From Mycolicibacter algericus DSM 45454 (GTDB taxonomy: Bacteria; Actinomycetota; Actinomycetes; Mycobacteriales; Mycobacteriaceae), in assembly GCF_002086455.1 (NCBI RefSeq), contig NZ_MVHC01000003.1:124001-188000 (forward strand): a DNA stretch of 64,000 nucleotides, read 5' to 3'. The notes below the pieces were generated by a model. It searched no databases. It had not been told where the DNA came from and saw only the letters and a program-made list of their open reading frames with translations. Shown here in pieces: positions 7,744-17,718 of the stretch. The position numbers and the translations under genes were made by a program. Position 1 is the stretch's first letter; the number at the start of each line of letters is the position of its first letter.

Positions 7744-10635
7744 GTGACCGAGAATGTCCAGATGATGATCAGGCTGGTCGTCGGCCTGTCCATGACAGCG
7801 CTCGTCGCAGTTCTCGCCGTACGCCGAGTGTTCTGGCTGTACAAGCTGGTCATGTCCGGCCAGAAGGTCGGCGCCGAGCGGGTCTCCGACGTCGGTGCCC
7901 GGGTGTGGACCCAGGTCCGTGAGGTCGCCGGCCAGGCCAAGCTGCTGAAGTGGTCGATTCCGGGCATCGCTCACTTCTTCACCATGTGGGCGTTCATCGT
8001 GCTGCTGACCGTCTACATCGAGGCCTACGGCCAGCTGTTCAAACACGACTTCGCCATCCCGGTCATCGGCCATTGGGACGCGCTCGGCTTCCTGCAGGAC
8101 TTCTTCATCACCGCGGTCACGCTGTCGATCTTCGCGTTCATGATCATCCGCATCATCCGCAACCCGCGCGAGATGGGCCGGGAATCGAGGTTCTACGGCT
8201 CGCACAACGGTGGCGCCTGGCTGATCCTGGTCATGATCCTCAACGTGGTGTGGACCTTCCTGCTGCTGCGCGGCGCCGCGGTCAACACCGGCAGCCTGCC
8301 CTACGGCAACGGCGCCTACCTGTCGCAGCTGATGGGCAAGATCATGGAGCCGTTGGGGCTCGCCGCGAACGAGACCATCGAGACCGCCTCGCTGCTGCTG
8401 CACATCGGTGTGGCGCTGGCGTTCTTGATCATCGTGCTGCACTCCAAGCACCTGCATATCTTCCTGGCCCCGATCAACGTCACCTTCAAGCGGCTGCCCG
8501 ACGGCCTCGGCCCGCTGCTGCCGATCGAGTACGAGGGCGAGGCGCTGAACTTCGACGACCCGCCGGAGGACGCGGTCTTCGGCCGCGGCAAGATCGAGGA
8601 CTTCTCCTGGAAGGGCATGCTCGACTTCGCCACCTGTACCGAATGTGGCCGCTGCCAGTCGCAGTGCCCGGCGTGGAACACCGGCAAGCCGTTGAGCCCC
8701 AAGTTGTTGATCATGGACCTGCGTGACCACTGGATGGCCAAGGCGCCCTACCTGCTCGGCACCAAAGACGCGCCGGACATGGACATCGACCTGACCGACG
8801 CGAAACCGCTGGCAGGTCACCACGTGCCGGAGAAGGGCTTCGAGCGCATCGGTGGCTCCGGTCCGGAACAGGCCACCCGCCCGCTGGTCGGCACCGCCGA
8901 ACAGGGCGGCGTGATCGACCCGGACGTGCTGTGGTCCTGCACCAACTGCGGCGCCTGCGTCGAGCAGTGCCCGGTGGACATCGAGCACATCGACCACATC
9001 CTGGACATGCGCCGCTACCAGGTGCTGGTGGAGTCTGAGTTCCCGTCCGAGTTGGCCGTGCTGTTCAAGAACCTGGAGAACAAGGGCAACCCCTGGGGGC
9101 AGAACGCCAGCGAGCGCACCGCCTGGATCGACGAACTCAACTTCGACATCCCGGTCTACGGCCAGGACGTCGAGAGCTTCGACGGCTTCGAGTACCTGTT
9201 CTGGGTGGGCTGCGCGGGCGCCTATGAGGACCGCGCCAAGAAGACCACCAAGGCGACCGCCGAACTGCTGGCCGCCGCCGGGGTGAAGTTCCTGGTGCTG
9301 GGCACCGGCGAGACCTGCACCGGTGACCCGGCGCGGCGGTCCGGCAACGAGTTCCTGTTCCAGCAGTTGGCAACCCAGAACGTCGAGACGCTCAACGAGT
9401 TGTTCGACGGCCTGGAGAAACCCGATCGCAAGATCATCGCCAGCTGTCCGCACTGCTTCAACACGATCTCGCGCGAATATCCGCAGCTGGGCAGCGAGTA
9501 CACGGTGCTGCACCACAGCCAGGTGCTCAACCGGCTGGTGCGGGACAAGAAGCTGATCCCGGTCACCCCGATGTCGCGCGACGTCACCTACCACGACCCG
9601 TGCTTCCTGGGCCGGCACAACAAGGTGTACGAGCCGCCCCGCGAGCTCGTCACCGCCGCGGGAGCCAATCTGGTCGAGATGCCGCGTAACCGCGATCGCT
9701 CGTTCTGCTGCGGCGCCGGCGGCGCCCGGATGTGGATGGAAGAGCACATCGGCAAGCGGGTGAACCACGACCGCGTGGACGAGGCGCTGGCCACCGGTGC
9801 CACGACCATCGCCACCGCCTGCCCGTTCTGCCGGGTGATGATCAGTGACGGCGTCGACGACCGGATCGAGGCCTCCGGGCGTTCCGGCGTGGACGTGCGT
9901 GACATCGCCCAGCTGCTGCTGGATTCGCTGGACATGTCCGGGGTGACGTTGCCGGAGAAGGGCACCGCTGCGGCGGCGGCCGCTGCGACCGTCAAGACGG
10001 CGCCGAAGAAGGAGGCGGCGGCACCTGCTGCCGCGGCCACCGCGACGGCGGAGAAGCCGGCGGCCCCGGCCGCCGAGGCCAAGACCGCGGCCCCGGCCAA
10101 GGGGCTGGGGATGGCCGGTGGGGCCAAGCGCCCGGGGGCCAAGAAGGCGGCCGCGCCGGCCACCGAGGCCCCCGAGGCCACAGCGGCATCGGCGGCCTCG
10201 GGGGCCGACACCGCGGCACCCGCTGCTCCGGCAGCCCCGGTGAAGGGGCTGGGGATGGCCGGTGGGGCCAAGCGTCCGGGCGCCAAGAAGGCAGCGGCGG
10301 CTCCGGCCGCCCCGGAAGCGACCACCGCTGCCACGCCCGCGGAACCGGCGGCACCCGAAGCGCCGGCGGCACCCGCGGCACCGGTCAAGGGCCTGGGTAT
10401 GGCGGCCGGTGCCCGCAAGCCGGGCGCCAAGAAGCCCGCCGCGGCAACCTCGGCAGCTGCGGAACCGGCCGCTGCGGCCGCTGAGCCCGCATCGACCGCC
10501 GCGGAGCCGGCCTCGTCCGCCACCGAGCCCGCGGCAGCTCCGGAGGCCGCCGCCCCAGCGGAGGCCCCCAAAGAACAGCCCGCCGTGAAGGGCCTGGGAA
10601 TCCAGCGCGGGGCGCGACCGCCGGGCAAACGCTGA
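7744..10635 (+). CDS. Membrane-anchored Fe-S oxidoreductase with CCG domains (Rv0338c type)
   Basis: The 963-residue protein has about five N-terminal transmembrane helices (to about residue 240) and then a ferredoxin-like module with two 4Fe-4S motifs, CTECGRCQSQCP near residue 298 and CTNCGACVEQCP near residue 399. Two heterodisulfide-reductase-type CCG domains follow, recognisable by CPHCF, HDPCFLGRH, FCCGAGGARMW and CPFCRVM. This layout belongs to the DsrK/HdrD-like respiratory reductases that move electrons between quinone and a soluble partner; the mycobacterial member is often annotated as an essential iron-sulfur reductase. The last 200 residues are Ala/Pro-rich with four copies of a KGLGMAGGAKRPGAKK-like motif starting at residues 786, 834, 882 and 949. 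Start is GTG. Confidence 0.9.
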   Translation: MTENVQMMIRLVVGLSMTALVAVLAVRRVFWLYKLVMSGQKVGAERVSDVGARVWTQVREVAGQAKLLKWSIPGIAHFFTMWAFIVLLTVYIEAYGQLFKHDFAIPVIGHWDALGFLQDFFITAVTLSIFAFMIIRIIRNPREMGRESRFYGSHNGGAWLILVMILNVVWTFLLLRGAAVNTGSLPYGNGAYLSQLMGKIMEPLGLAANETIETASLLLHIGVALAFLIIVLHSKHLHIFLAPINVTFKRLPDGLGPLLPIEYEGEALNFDDPPEDAVFGRGKIEDFSWKGMLDFATCTECGRCQSQCPAWNTGKPLSPKLLIMDLRDHWMAKAPYLLGTKDAPDMDIDLTDAKPLAGHHVPEKGFERIGGSGPEQATRPLVGTAEQGGVIDPDVLWSCTNCGACVEQCPVDIEHIDHILDMRRYQVLVESEFPSELAVLFKNLENKGNPWGQNASERTAWIDELNFDIPVYGQDVESFDGFEYLFWVGCAGAYEDRAKKTTKATAELLAAAGVKFLVLGTGETCTGDPARRSGNEFLFQQLATQNVETLNELFDGLEKPDRKIIASCPHCFNTISREYPQLGSEYTVLHHSQVLNRLVRDKKLIPVTPMSRDVTYHDPCFLGRHNKVYEPPRELVTAAGANLVEMPRNRDRSFCCGAGGARMWMEEHIGKRVNHDRVDEALATGATTIATACPFCRVMISDGVDDRIEASGRSGVDVRDIAQLLLDSLDMSGVTLPEKGTAAAAAAATVKTAPKKEAAAPAAAATATAEKPAAPAAEAKTAAPAKGLGMAGGAKRPGAKKAAAPATEAPEATAASAASGADTAAPAAPAAPVKGLGMAGGAKRPGAKKAAAAPAAPEATTAATPAEPAAPEAPAAPAAPVKGLGMAAGARKPGAKKPAAATSAAAEPAAAAAEPASTAAEPASSATEPAAAPEAAAPAEAPKEQPAVKGLGIQRGARPPGKR

Positions 10636-10638
10636 GAT

Positions 10639-10682
10639 AACAAGTTGGGGCCGTGTGGGTGCACATACGGCCCCAACTTGTT
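10639..10682 (+). terminator. Strong hairpin terminator after the Fe-S reductase
   Basis: AACAAGTTGGGGCCGT (10639-10654) is exactly complementary to ACGGCCCCAACTTGTT (10667-10682), a perfect 16-bp stem with a 12-nt loop. It begins three bases after the stop codon. It lacks a long T tract, as is usual for mycobacterial hairpin terminators, and separates the reductase from aspC. Confidence 0.88.
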
Positions 10683-10726
10683 TCTCGGGCAAATTTTGAT
10701 TGGACAGCTATGGGACCATTGTCGAC

Positions 10727-12004
10727 GTGACCGCTCACCAGTTGCCTCACCAGATGCCCTGGCCTGCCGTAGGCAGCCAGCTGCGGCAGCGGACGTTCGC
10801 GCAGTCGACCAAACTGCAGGACGTTCTCTACGAGATCCGCGGTCCGATCCATGCCCAGGCCGCCCGGATGGAGGCCGAGGGGCACCGCATCCTCAAGCTC
10901 AACATCGGCAACCCGGCGCCGTTCGGGTTCGAGGCGCCCGACGTGATCATGCGCGACATGATCCAGGCGTTGCCGCACGCGCAGGGATATTCGGATTCGC
11001 AGGGCATCCTGCCGGCGCGGCGCGCGGTGGTCACCCGCTACGAACTGGTCGAGGGGTTCCCCCGCTTCGACGTCGACGACGTCTATCTGGGCAACGGGGT
11101 CTCCGAGCTGATCAGCATGGTGCTTCAGGCACTGCTGGACAACGGCGATCAAGTGCTGATCCCGGCTCCGGACTATCCGCTGTGGACAGCGTCGACGTCG
11201 CTGGCCGGTGGGACGCCGGTGCACTATCTGTGCGACGAGACCCAGGGCTGGCAACCCGACATCGCCGACATGGAATCGAAGATCACCGAGCGGACCAAGG
11301 CGTTGGTGGTGATCAACCCGAACAACCCGACAGGTGCCGTCTACGGGCGGGAGGTGCTCAGCCAGATCGCCGAGTTGGCCCGCAAGCATCAACTCCTGCT
11401 GCTGGCCGACGAGATCTACGACAAGATCCTCTACGACGACGCCGAGCACACGAACATGGCCACCCTGGCGCCGGATCTGCTGTGCCTGACCTTCAACGGG
11501 TTGTCGAAGGCCTATCGGGTGGCGGGTTACCGGGCCGGCTGGGTGGCGATCACCGGCCCCAAGGAGCACGCGACCAGTTTCCTGGAGGGCATCAATCTGC
11601 TCGCCAACATGCGGCTGTGCCCGAATGTGCCGGCGCAGCACGCTATTCAGGTGGCATTGGGCGGCCATCAGAGCATCGACGACCTGGTACTGCCGGGCGG
11701 TCGACTGCTCGAACAACGTGACGTGGCCTGGAGCAAGCTCAATGAGATTCCCGGCGTCTCCTGCGTCAAGCCGAGTGGTGCGCTCTACGCGTTCCCGCGA
11801 CTCGACCCCGAGGTCTACCCGATCCAGGACGACGAGCAGCTGGTCTTGGATCTGCTGCTGCAGGAGAAGATCCTGGTGACCCAGGGCACCGGGTTCAACT
11901 GGCCAGCGCCGGACCATCTGCGCATCGTGACGCTGCCGTGGGCCCGCGACTTGTCCGGCGCCATCGAACGACTGGGCAACTTCTTGGTGGGCTACCGGCT
12001 GTAG
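10727..12004 (+). CDS. aspC: Aminotransferase AspC/AlaA type (PLP-dependent, fold type I)
   Basis: The protein (425 residues from the GTG at 10727; an upstream TTG at 10700 is possible) is a class I/II aminotransferase. It has the NIGNPAPFGF entry motif, the INPNNPTGAVY loop, the ADEIYDKILYDD segment with the PLP-pyridine Asp, and the Schiff-base lysine in FNGLSKAYRVAGYR at about residue 261. It is closest in motif to the AspC/AlaA group that makes aspartate or alanine from glutamate. It lies directly behind a strong terminator, so it has its own promoter. There is no obvious ribosome-binding site, so it may be leaderless. Its end overlaps the convergent secreted-protein gene by 13 nt. Confidence 0.9.
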   Translation: MTAHQLPHQMPWPAVGSQLRQRTFAQSTKLQDVLYEIRGPIHAQAARMEAEGHRILKLNIGNPAPFGFEAPDVIMRDMIQALPHAQGYSDSQGILPARRAVVTRYELVEGFPRFDVDDVYLGNGVSELISMVLQALLDNGDQVLIPAPDYPLWTASTSLAGGTPVHYLCDETQGWQPDIADMESKITERTKALVVINPNNPTGAVYGREVLSQIAELARKHQLLLLADEIYDKILYDDAEHTNMATLAPDLLCLTFNGLSKAYRVAGYRAGWVAITGPKEHATSFLEGINLLANMRLCPNVPAQHAIQVALGGHQSIDDLVLPGGRLLEQRDVAWSKLNEIPGVSCVKPSGALYAFPRLDPEVYPIQDDEQLVLDLLLQEKILVTQGTGFNWPAPDHLRIVTLPWARDLSGAIERLGNFLVGYRL

Positions 12005-12273
12005 TAGGGCGGTTGCGGCGGCGGTGGCCAGTTCGGATCGTAGGTACCGCCGTTCTGCCAATGTTCCGGGTCGTGCGGGACGTTGTCGAGATAGTGGTTG
12101 TCGTGGCAGTAGTTCGTGTTCCAGTTGAAGCCCATCCACCCGCTCCACTGCTCGCCCGGGCACCAGTGGTAGCGGGGCTCGGCCTGCGCCACCCCCACCG
12201 CGCCCAAGGCGGCCAACCCCACCGCCGCCGTAGCCATACCTGCCGCTAGTGCAACCCCGGTGGTGTTCCTCAT
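11992..12273 (-). CDS. Small secreted Trp/Tyr/Pro-rich protein
   Basis: The 93-residue product has a Sec signal peptide (MRNTTGVALAAGMATAAVGL, then a cleavage site AQA-EP near residue 31). The mature protein of about 60 residues is rich in Trp, Tyr, His, Asn and Pro, with two cysteines (WCPGEQW and NYCHDNH) that could form a disulfide, ending in PPPPQPPYYSR. Small exported proteins with a CPG start and a NYCHDNHY-like element are common in mycobacteria, with no assigned role. It overlaps the 3' end of aspC on the opposite strand. Confidence 0.75.
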   Translation of the reverse strand: MRNTTGVALAAGMATAAVGLAALGAVGVAQAEPRYHWCPGEQWSGWMGFNWNTNYCHDNHYLDNVPHDPEHWQNGGTYDPNWPPPPQPPYYSR

Positions 12274-12318
12274 GCGGGCTTTTCTACCACCGGCGCCGCC
12301 TTCGTGGAACCGCTTGCG

Positions 12319-13821
12319 CTATGCCGGCGGAGGCCTGTTGCGGTTGAGCGCACGCTCGGCCCTGATGGCTGCCCGGCGGTCTTGGCCGCGAGTGCGTCGT
12401 CGGGTTGGCATCATCAGCGTGCGGCAAACGGCCGCTTGCTGCGTCGGTGGTGGTGCGGTGGCCAATGGTTGGCCGATAGGGATGCACAGCGTGGGGAAGA
12501 GCAGTCTGCTGCCCGGCCGGGTGGTGTAGATGTGGCCGGTGGGGCTGGTCCACTCCACGGTGCCATCAGGGTGCTGGATATCGTGCCAGCCACCCGGGCC
12601 GGTCCAAAAAGTCTTGAGCAAGTGATGTTTTCGGCATAGGCAACGCAGATTGGCCGGGTGGGTCGGGCCGAACGGGTACGCGATGGCATGGTCGACGTCG
12701 CAGTAGCTGGCGGGCCGGTCACAGCCGGGGAATCGGCAGGCGAGGTCGCGGGCCCGGACGAAAGCCGCCAGGGCCGCAGACGGCCGATAGTGCGGCTCGG
12801 CAGGCAGACCCTCCGGGTGCCGGAGTGGTTTGACGGTGGCGCCACCGTTGACGAGCCGAGCCAGCAGCGGCGCGGGAACCGTGCCGCCGCCGATGATGGC
12901 CCCAGAGCGTGCCGGACGGGCCTGTGTCTTGGGAGCCGGGGCGGGTGGCGATTGGTCGCCGTTGCCGAATCCCGGATCGGCCGCGGCGTCCAGGGCGGCC
13001 TGTTCGGCAAGGACATAGACCGTGACGTTGGCCGCCCGGGCATCGGTACCACCGCTGGCCGGGCAATCGGTGTTGCCACAACCGCAGGCGAGGCTGTCAG
13101 CTCCGGCAGCCAAGGCGCCGAGGGCATCAGCACGGCGCTGAGCCAAAGTCCGGGGGTCGTCGTCGCAGACGGTGTGGGCCAACTGGGTCAGGCGCCGGTC
13201 GAGGGCGGTGGCGTCGGTGGCAAACAGCCGGCCCCACAGGGCGGTGGTGCCGTTTTCGCTGTTGCGGGTGTCGACGACGATTCCGCGGCCCCGGGCCTCC
13301 CGCTCCTGGCGCCGGATGGCCTCGGGGTCATACCGGTCGATCAGGGCGTCGATGGCGGCAGCGGTTTTGGCCGCCGACAGCGGCCCGAGGCCGGTGGCGA
13401 TCGCGGCGAGTTCGGTGTCGACGGCGTCCAGCAGGTAGGGGTTGGTGATCAAGGCGGTGCGCCAGACGATCGTGGCGACCACTCGGGAGTTGATCGCCCC
13501 GTCAAGAAACAGTGCGGCCACCCTCGGCAGCCGCTCCCGCAAGGCGGAGGCCAGATACATCTGCGAGGAGGCCATGCCGTGGCTGATCTGCTCGGCAGCG
13601 GCAACCTCGGAGGCTGCGGCATCCCAGTAGTCGCAGGACCAGCGCGACCGGTTCACCGCATCGGACCCTCGGGTTCGCCGGGCCACCAACTCACCGACCG
13701 CGGCCAGCCGGCGTGCCGCCGCGGCCGCCTCGGCCTGGGCCCACTCGGTGATCGCGGTCACCAGCTCGGCGTCGTCGGCCTCGGCCAACTGCTCCGGCTG
13801 CAACAATCGATCATCGAACAT
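12319..13821 (-). CDS. 13E12-repeat family HNH endonuclease-like protein (DUF222-HNH)
   Basis: The 500-residue protein has an N-terminal helical DUF222 domain (roughly residues 1-330) and a C-terminal HNH nuclease domain. The HNH domain has zinc-type cysteines (CRFPGCDRPASYCDVDH) and the histidines of CDVDHAIAYPF and LCRKHHLLKT. These REP13E12-family proteins are dispersed in mycobacterial genomes, behave as repeated elements and can host phage integration sites. One also lies between rmlA and aspC in M. tuberculosis as I recall, so this copy appears old at this locus. The frame is intact. Whether it cuts DNA is unproven. Confidence 0.88.
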   Translation of the reverse strand: MFDDRLLQPEQLAEADDAELVTAITEWAQAEAAAAARRLAAVGELVARRTRGSDAVNRSRWSCDYWDAAASEVAAAEQISHGMASSQMYLASALRERLPRVAALFLDGAINSRVVATIVWRTALITNPYLLDAVDTELAAIATGLGPLSAAKTAAAIDALIDRYDPEAIRRQEREARGRGIVVDTRNSENGTTALWGRLFATDATALDRRLTQLAHTVCDDDPRTLAQRRADALGALAAGADSLACGCGNTDCPASGGTDARAANVTVYVLAEQAALDAAADPGFGNGDQSPPAPAPKTQARPARSGAIIGGGTVPAPLLARLVNGGATVKPLRHPEGLPAEPHYRPSAALAAFVRARDLACRFPGCDRPASYCDVDHAIAYPFGPTHPANLRCLCRKHHLLKTFWTGPGGWHDIQHPDGTVEWTSPTGHIYTTRPGSRLLFPTLCIPIGQPLATAPPPTQQAAVCRTLMMPTRRRTRGQDRRAAIRAERALNRNRPPPA

Positions 13822-13886
13822 GTTTTCGATTGTAGCGCCGCGGTCCGACAGTTTGACGAGATCCGGGCGACCGCGCCGGGACCTCG

Positions 13887-14753
<867 letters not shown>

Positions 14754-14784
14754 GCCGTCGAGCCTAACCGCCATCAGCGCAGGC

Positions 14785-15144
14785 TCAGTCGACCCGGTCG
14801 GCCTCGGTGAGATCCGTGGCGGCCAGCGCCGCATCCAGGCCGTCGTGACGGAACACCGCCGCAACCTGATCGCGCACCACCCGGAACGCGACCGCCTGGG
14901 CGGACCCGGCGCCGACGGGGGTCAATTCGGCCACCACCACGCCGTCGTGCACATACATCCTGCCGATGCCGGCGGTGATCTCGGCTTCGGCTGCCCAGCG
15001 CCGCAACGCCTGATGACCTTGCGCGGCGCCGTTCGCGTCGGCAACCTCGATGCCGTCGCTGGACAACTGCTCCAAGGTCTCGAGGTCACCGGCGGCCAAA
15101 GCGTCGTGCCAGGCGAGGACGGTTGCGATCTCCGATGTGCTCAT
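14785..15144 (-). CDS. SnoaL-like (NTF2-fold) protein
   Basis: The 119-residue protein (ATG at 15144) begins [20 protein letters not shown] and has the helix-then-curved-sheet pattern of the NTF2/SnoaL fold, a small cone-shaped pocket used by isomerases, cyclases and ligand-binding proteins. It sits 31 nt upstream of rmlA on the same strand and 29 nt downstream of the isomerase-family gene, in the same order as the neighbours of rmlA in M. tuberculosis. No catalytic residues can be assigned. Not known to be linked to rhamnose synthesis. Confidence 0.72.
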   Translation of the reverse strand: MSTSEIATVLAWHDALAAGDLETLEQLSSDGIEVADANGAAQGHQALRRWAAEAEITAGIGRMYVHDGVVVAELTPVGAGSAQAVAFRVVRDQVAAVFRHDGLDAALAATDLTEADRVD

Positions 15145-15173
15145 GCCCTGCAAACTACCGTGTGGGCTCGCCC

Positions 15174-15932
15174 TCAGAAGGCGGTGTGCTCGACCCACTC
15201 CTGCCACACCGCCGCGTCGCCGAACACCACGATGTCGGTGTCGGCCACCGGAACCCGGCTCATGATTGCCAGAAAGAGGTCGCGGGCCGGACCCCGCAGT
15301 GCCACCGACCCCTTGCCGTGCTCATGCGCCCAGACGAGTGCGGCGTTGTCGGCAGACCGGCTGATGGTCCACTCGCCCGCCTGTCCCAGCCCGTCATCGG
15401 TGGCGTGCAGGTGCACGGTCTGGCCGTCGGCCAGCGGCGGTTGCCCGTCGCGACCGGCGCGTGCCGTGATCAGGTCGAGAAACTCGGAGATGCCGTCGGC
15501 GGCCAACTCCGCCGGCAAGGCGAAATCGCCGCCCAGCGCCAGTGCGGCGTCGGCCCGGTGCACCGTCGCCTCGTGCAGTCGGCGGCGCACCCACCAGGAC
15601 GCCGGTCGCGGTCCCAGGAACGTCCACGCCGGGTTGTTGGGGCCGACCTGCGCGACCCCGTCCAGCACCCGTTGGGCACCGTCGTTCAGCCAGCCGATGG
15701 CCGCGTCCGGGTCCGCCGGCGGCTTGCCGTCGACGACGTCACGGGGATCCAGCGCGTGGTCCAATCGGTCGGCGACGATCTGCGCTGCCCACCGATGACC
15801 GCGCCCGACGTGGCGGAACAACTGGGTCAGATTCCACTCTGGGCAACTCGGAACCGCCAGCCCGGGATCACCGGAGCGGATCAGCTCGCCAAAAGCGCGG
15901 GTCTCATCGAGCAATGCTGCGGCGTAATCCAC
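15174..15932 (-). CDS. Maleylpyruvate isomerase-family mycothiol-dependent protein
   Basis: The 252-residue protein has an N-terminal DinB-like four-helix domain (MDYAAALLDETRAFGELI, SCPEWNLTQLFRHVGRGHRW) with the histidine pattern used for metal binding. Its C-terminal part carries the RSADNAALVWAHEHG-type segment of the actinobacterial MDMPI family. Family members use mycothiol, the actinobacterial thiol, as a cofactor in isomerase or transferase reactions. The actual substrate is unknown. It heads a run of minus-strand genes leading to rmlA. Confidence 0.78.
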   Translation of the reverse strand: MDYAAALLDETRAFGELIRSGDPGLAVPSCPEWNLTQLFRHVGRGHRWAAQIVADRLDHALDPRDVVDGKPPADPDAAIGWLNDGAQRVLDGVAQVGPNNPAWTFLGPRPASWWVRRRLHEATVHRADAALALGGDFALPAELAADGISEFLDLITARAGRDGQPPLADGQTVHLHATDDGLGQAGEWTISRSADNAALVWAHEHGKGSVALRGPARDLFLAIMSRVPVADTDIVVFGDAAVWQEWVEHTAF

Positions 15933-15961
15933 GCCGTCAGGCTAATGGATTATCGGGGTGC

Positions 15962-17650
15962 TCAGAAGGGCCAGCCGCCCTTGCCGCTGCCACCGCCCCC
16001 CAGACCCGGCAACCAGGGATTGTTGCCGCCCCCGTTGGTGCCGACCCCGGGCAGCCACGGTGACGGGTTGCCGCCCTTGTTGCCGCCCTTGTTGCCGCCG
16101 CCGTTATCGCCCGGCAGCCACGACGGGTTGCCGCCCTTGTTGCCGCCCCCGTTGTTGCCCGGCAGCGACGACGGATTGTCCTTCTTGTTGCCACCGCCGT
16201 TGTTCCCGGGTAGCCACGACGGATTGTCGTTCTTCGGGGGACTCTGGGCCGGCGGCTTGAAGATGGGCGGCAACTCCGGCTGCTTCGGGGCCGGGGCGGC
16301 CGGCGACGGAATCTCGACCGGCGGGGCGGGCACCTGGATGGGCACCGGGATCGGTATCGGCGCCGGAGCCGCCGGAGCCGCCGGAGCCGGCGCGGCTGGG
16401 GCCGGCGCCGGAGCTGCGGGCATCGGCGCGGGCGCCGCCGGGGCCTGCGCAACGGGCGGTGCCGGGGCCGCCGGCGCCGGAGCCGCCGGTACCGGAGCTG
16501 CCGGAGGCACCTTGGGCGCCACCTCGGGAACAGGTGCCGGCGCCTTTTGAGCGGGCACCACTTGAGTGGGTACGACGATGTGTTGGCTCGGCGCGGGATG
16601 CTCGGATGCGGTGGGCCGGATACTGACCGCCAGCACCACGAGCAAGGAGGCAACCCCGACGACGAAGAAAGCCGCGAGGCCGCTACCGGCCAGCAGAAAC
16701 GGATTGCGACGCCGAGCCGGCTCGAGCTCATCGCCACGCCGGACGCCAGAACTCGGCGGGTGGTAGTCCGCGGCGATAACGTTCGCGGTACTTTCCGCAT
16801 CGTCGAAGGCCAGGTAGCCACTGTCGGCATCATCGGGGATCGCGCTGTAGGCCAGCGCATACTCACCGATCGTGGCGTCGTAGTCGGCCTGCTGAGCGTA
16901 GGCCAGCGCGACCAGATTCGGGTCGATCACGCCGGTCCCCGGGTCGCGGGCCCAGGCCAGTGCCGACGTCGACGAGTCGAACAGCGGCGCATGGGCGCTG
17001 GCCAGCGCCGCTCCCCGTGCCAGCGCTGTGTCCGGCTCCTCGGGAACACTGACCGGGATCGCGCTGACCGCGTCCAGCTCGGGCTTGACCAAGCCGACAT
17101 TGACGCCGGATCCGACCACGAACAGCCCGTCGGGCCGGGACTCGAGCCGACCGGCCTGGGCGGCCAGGACGGTCAGCTCGACGAGCGCCGCGTCGTCGTC
17201 GGGCGGCAGCGCCACGCGACTCACTTCGGTGATCGAGCCGTCCGTCGAGTCGACGACGGCCAGCGTCGCACCCTGGGGCTCGATGAACATCAGTGCGGTC
17301 CGCTCGTAGCCGATCGTTCCGCCCACGGTCTGGGCCAGCGCGGCCGCCGCCAGGAAGGCCGACACCAGCATCACGTTCTCGACCCGGCGGTCGGCCAGGG
17401 CGTCGCGCAGCTGACCGGCCTGCACCTGGTCGGCGACGGTCACCCCCGTCGACGCCAACCGGTAGCCGCCCTGCTGCGCGCTCTCCTGGGTGCCCAGGAT
17501 GGCCGACACCACCTGGTCGGGGAATGCAGCGCCTGCGGTGTCAACCTCGAAGCCGTCCTCGTCGACGGTGACGCCACCGGCGTTCTCGCCCTCGACGAGG
17601 ACCATGCGCACCGACGGCGGTGCCGTCGACACACCGAGCACGATGTCCAC
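15962..17650 (-). CDS. DUF7159-type membrane protein with Pro-rich, GNPSWLPG-repeat tail
   Basis: The 562-residue protein (GTG start, GGAGG ribosome-binding site) opens MDIVLGVSTAPPSVRMVLVE. A 300-residue soluble domain with alternating beta strands follows, reminiscent of actin-like folds. One transmembrane helix lies around residues 315-340, then a long Pro/Ala-rich extracytoplasmic region. The end repeats a D/GNPSWLPGNNGGGNK unit four to five times before PGLGGGGSGKGGWPF. It is a paralogue of the next gene upstream and matches the proline-rich Rv0312 type. Function unknown; the topology suggests a cytosolic sensor or scaffold coupled to the cell wall. TTATC-N9-GATAA (17693-17711) lies in its leader. 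Confidence 0.75.
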   Translation of the reverse strand: MDIVLGVSTAPPSVRMVLVEGENAGGVTVDEDGFEVDTAGAAFPDQVVSAILGTQESAQQGGYRLASTGVTVADQVQAGQLRDALADRRVENVMLVSAFLAAAALAQTVGGTIGYERTALMFIEPQGATLAVVDSTDGSITEVSRVALPPDDDAALVELTVLAAQAGRLESRPDGLFVVGSGVNVGLVKPELDAVSAIPVSVPEEPDTALARGAALASAHAPLFDSSTSALAWARDPGTGVIDPNLVALAYAQQADYDATIGEYALAYSAIPDDADSGYLAFDDAESTANVIAADYHPPSSGVRRGDELEPARRRNPFLLAGSGLAAFFVVGVASLLVVLAVSIRPTASEHPAPSQHIVVPTQVVPAQKAPAPVPEVAPKVPPAAPVPAAPAPAAPAPPVAQAPAAPAPMPAAPAPAPAAPAPAAPAAPAPIPIPVPIQVPAPPVEIPSPAAPAPKQPELPPIFKPPAQSPPKNDNPSWLPGNNGGGNKKDNPSSLPGNNGGGNKGGNPSWLPGDNGGGNKGGNKGGNPSPWLPGVGTNGGGNNPWLPGLGGGGSGKGGWPF

Positions 17651-17718
17651 TGCACCTCCTCGCCTTCGGCCGCCGATTGATTAGCCCATCTTATCGGTTT
17701 GCGAGATAAATCCCCACC

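Noticed and set aside
7702..10692. 996-codon open frame opposite the Fe-S reductase
   Set aside because: The sense strand has clear Fe-S and CCG motifs. The antisense frame is Arg/Gly-rich and Leu/His-rich, the usual look of a GC-rich shadow.
12319..13821. Active mobile element for the 13E12/HNH gene
   Set aside because: No terminal repeats or target duplication are visible, and the gene is recalled at the same site in M. tuberculosis, so it is treated as a resident gene.
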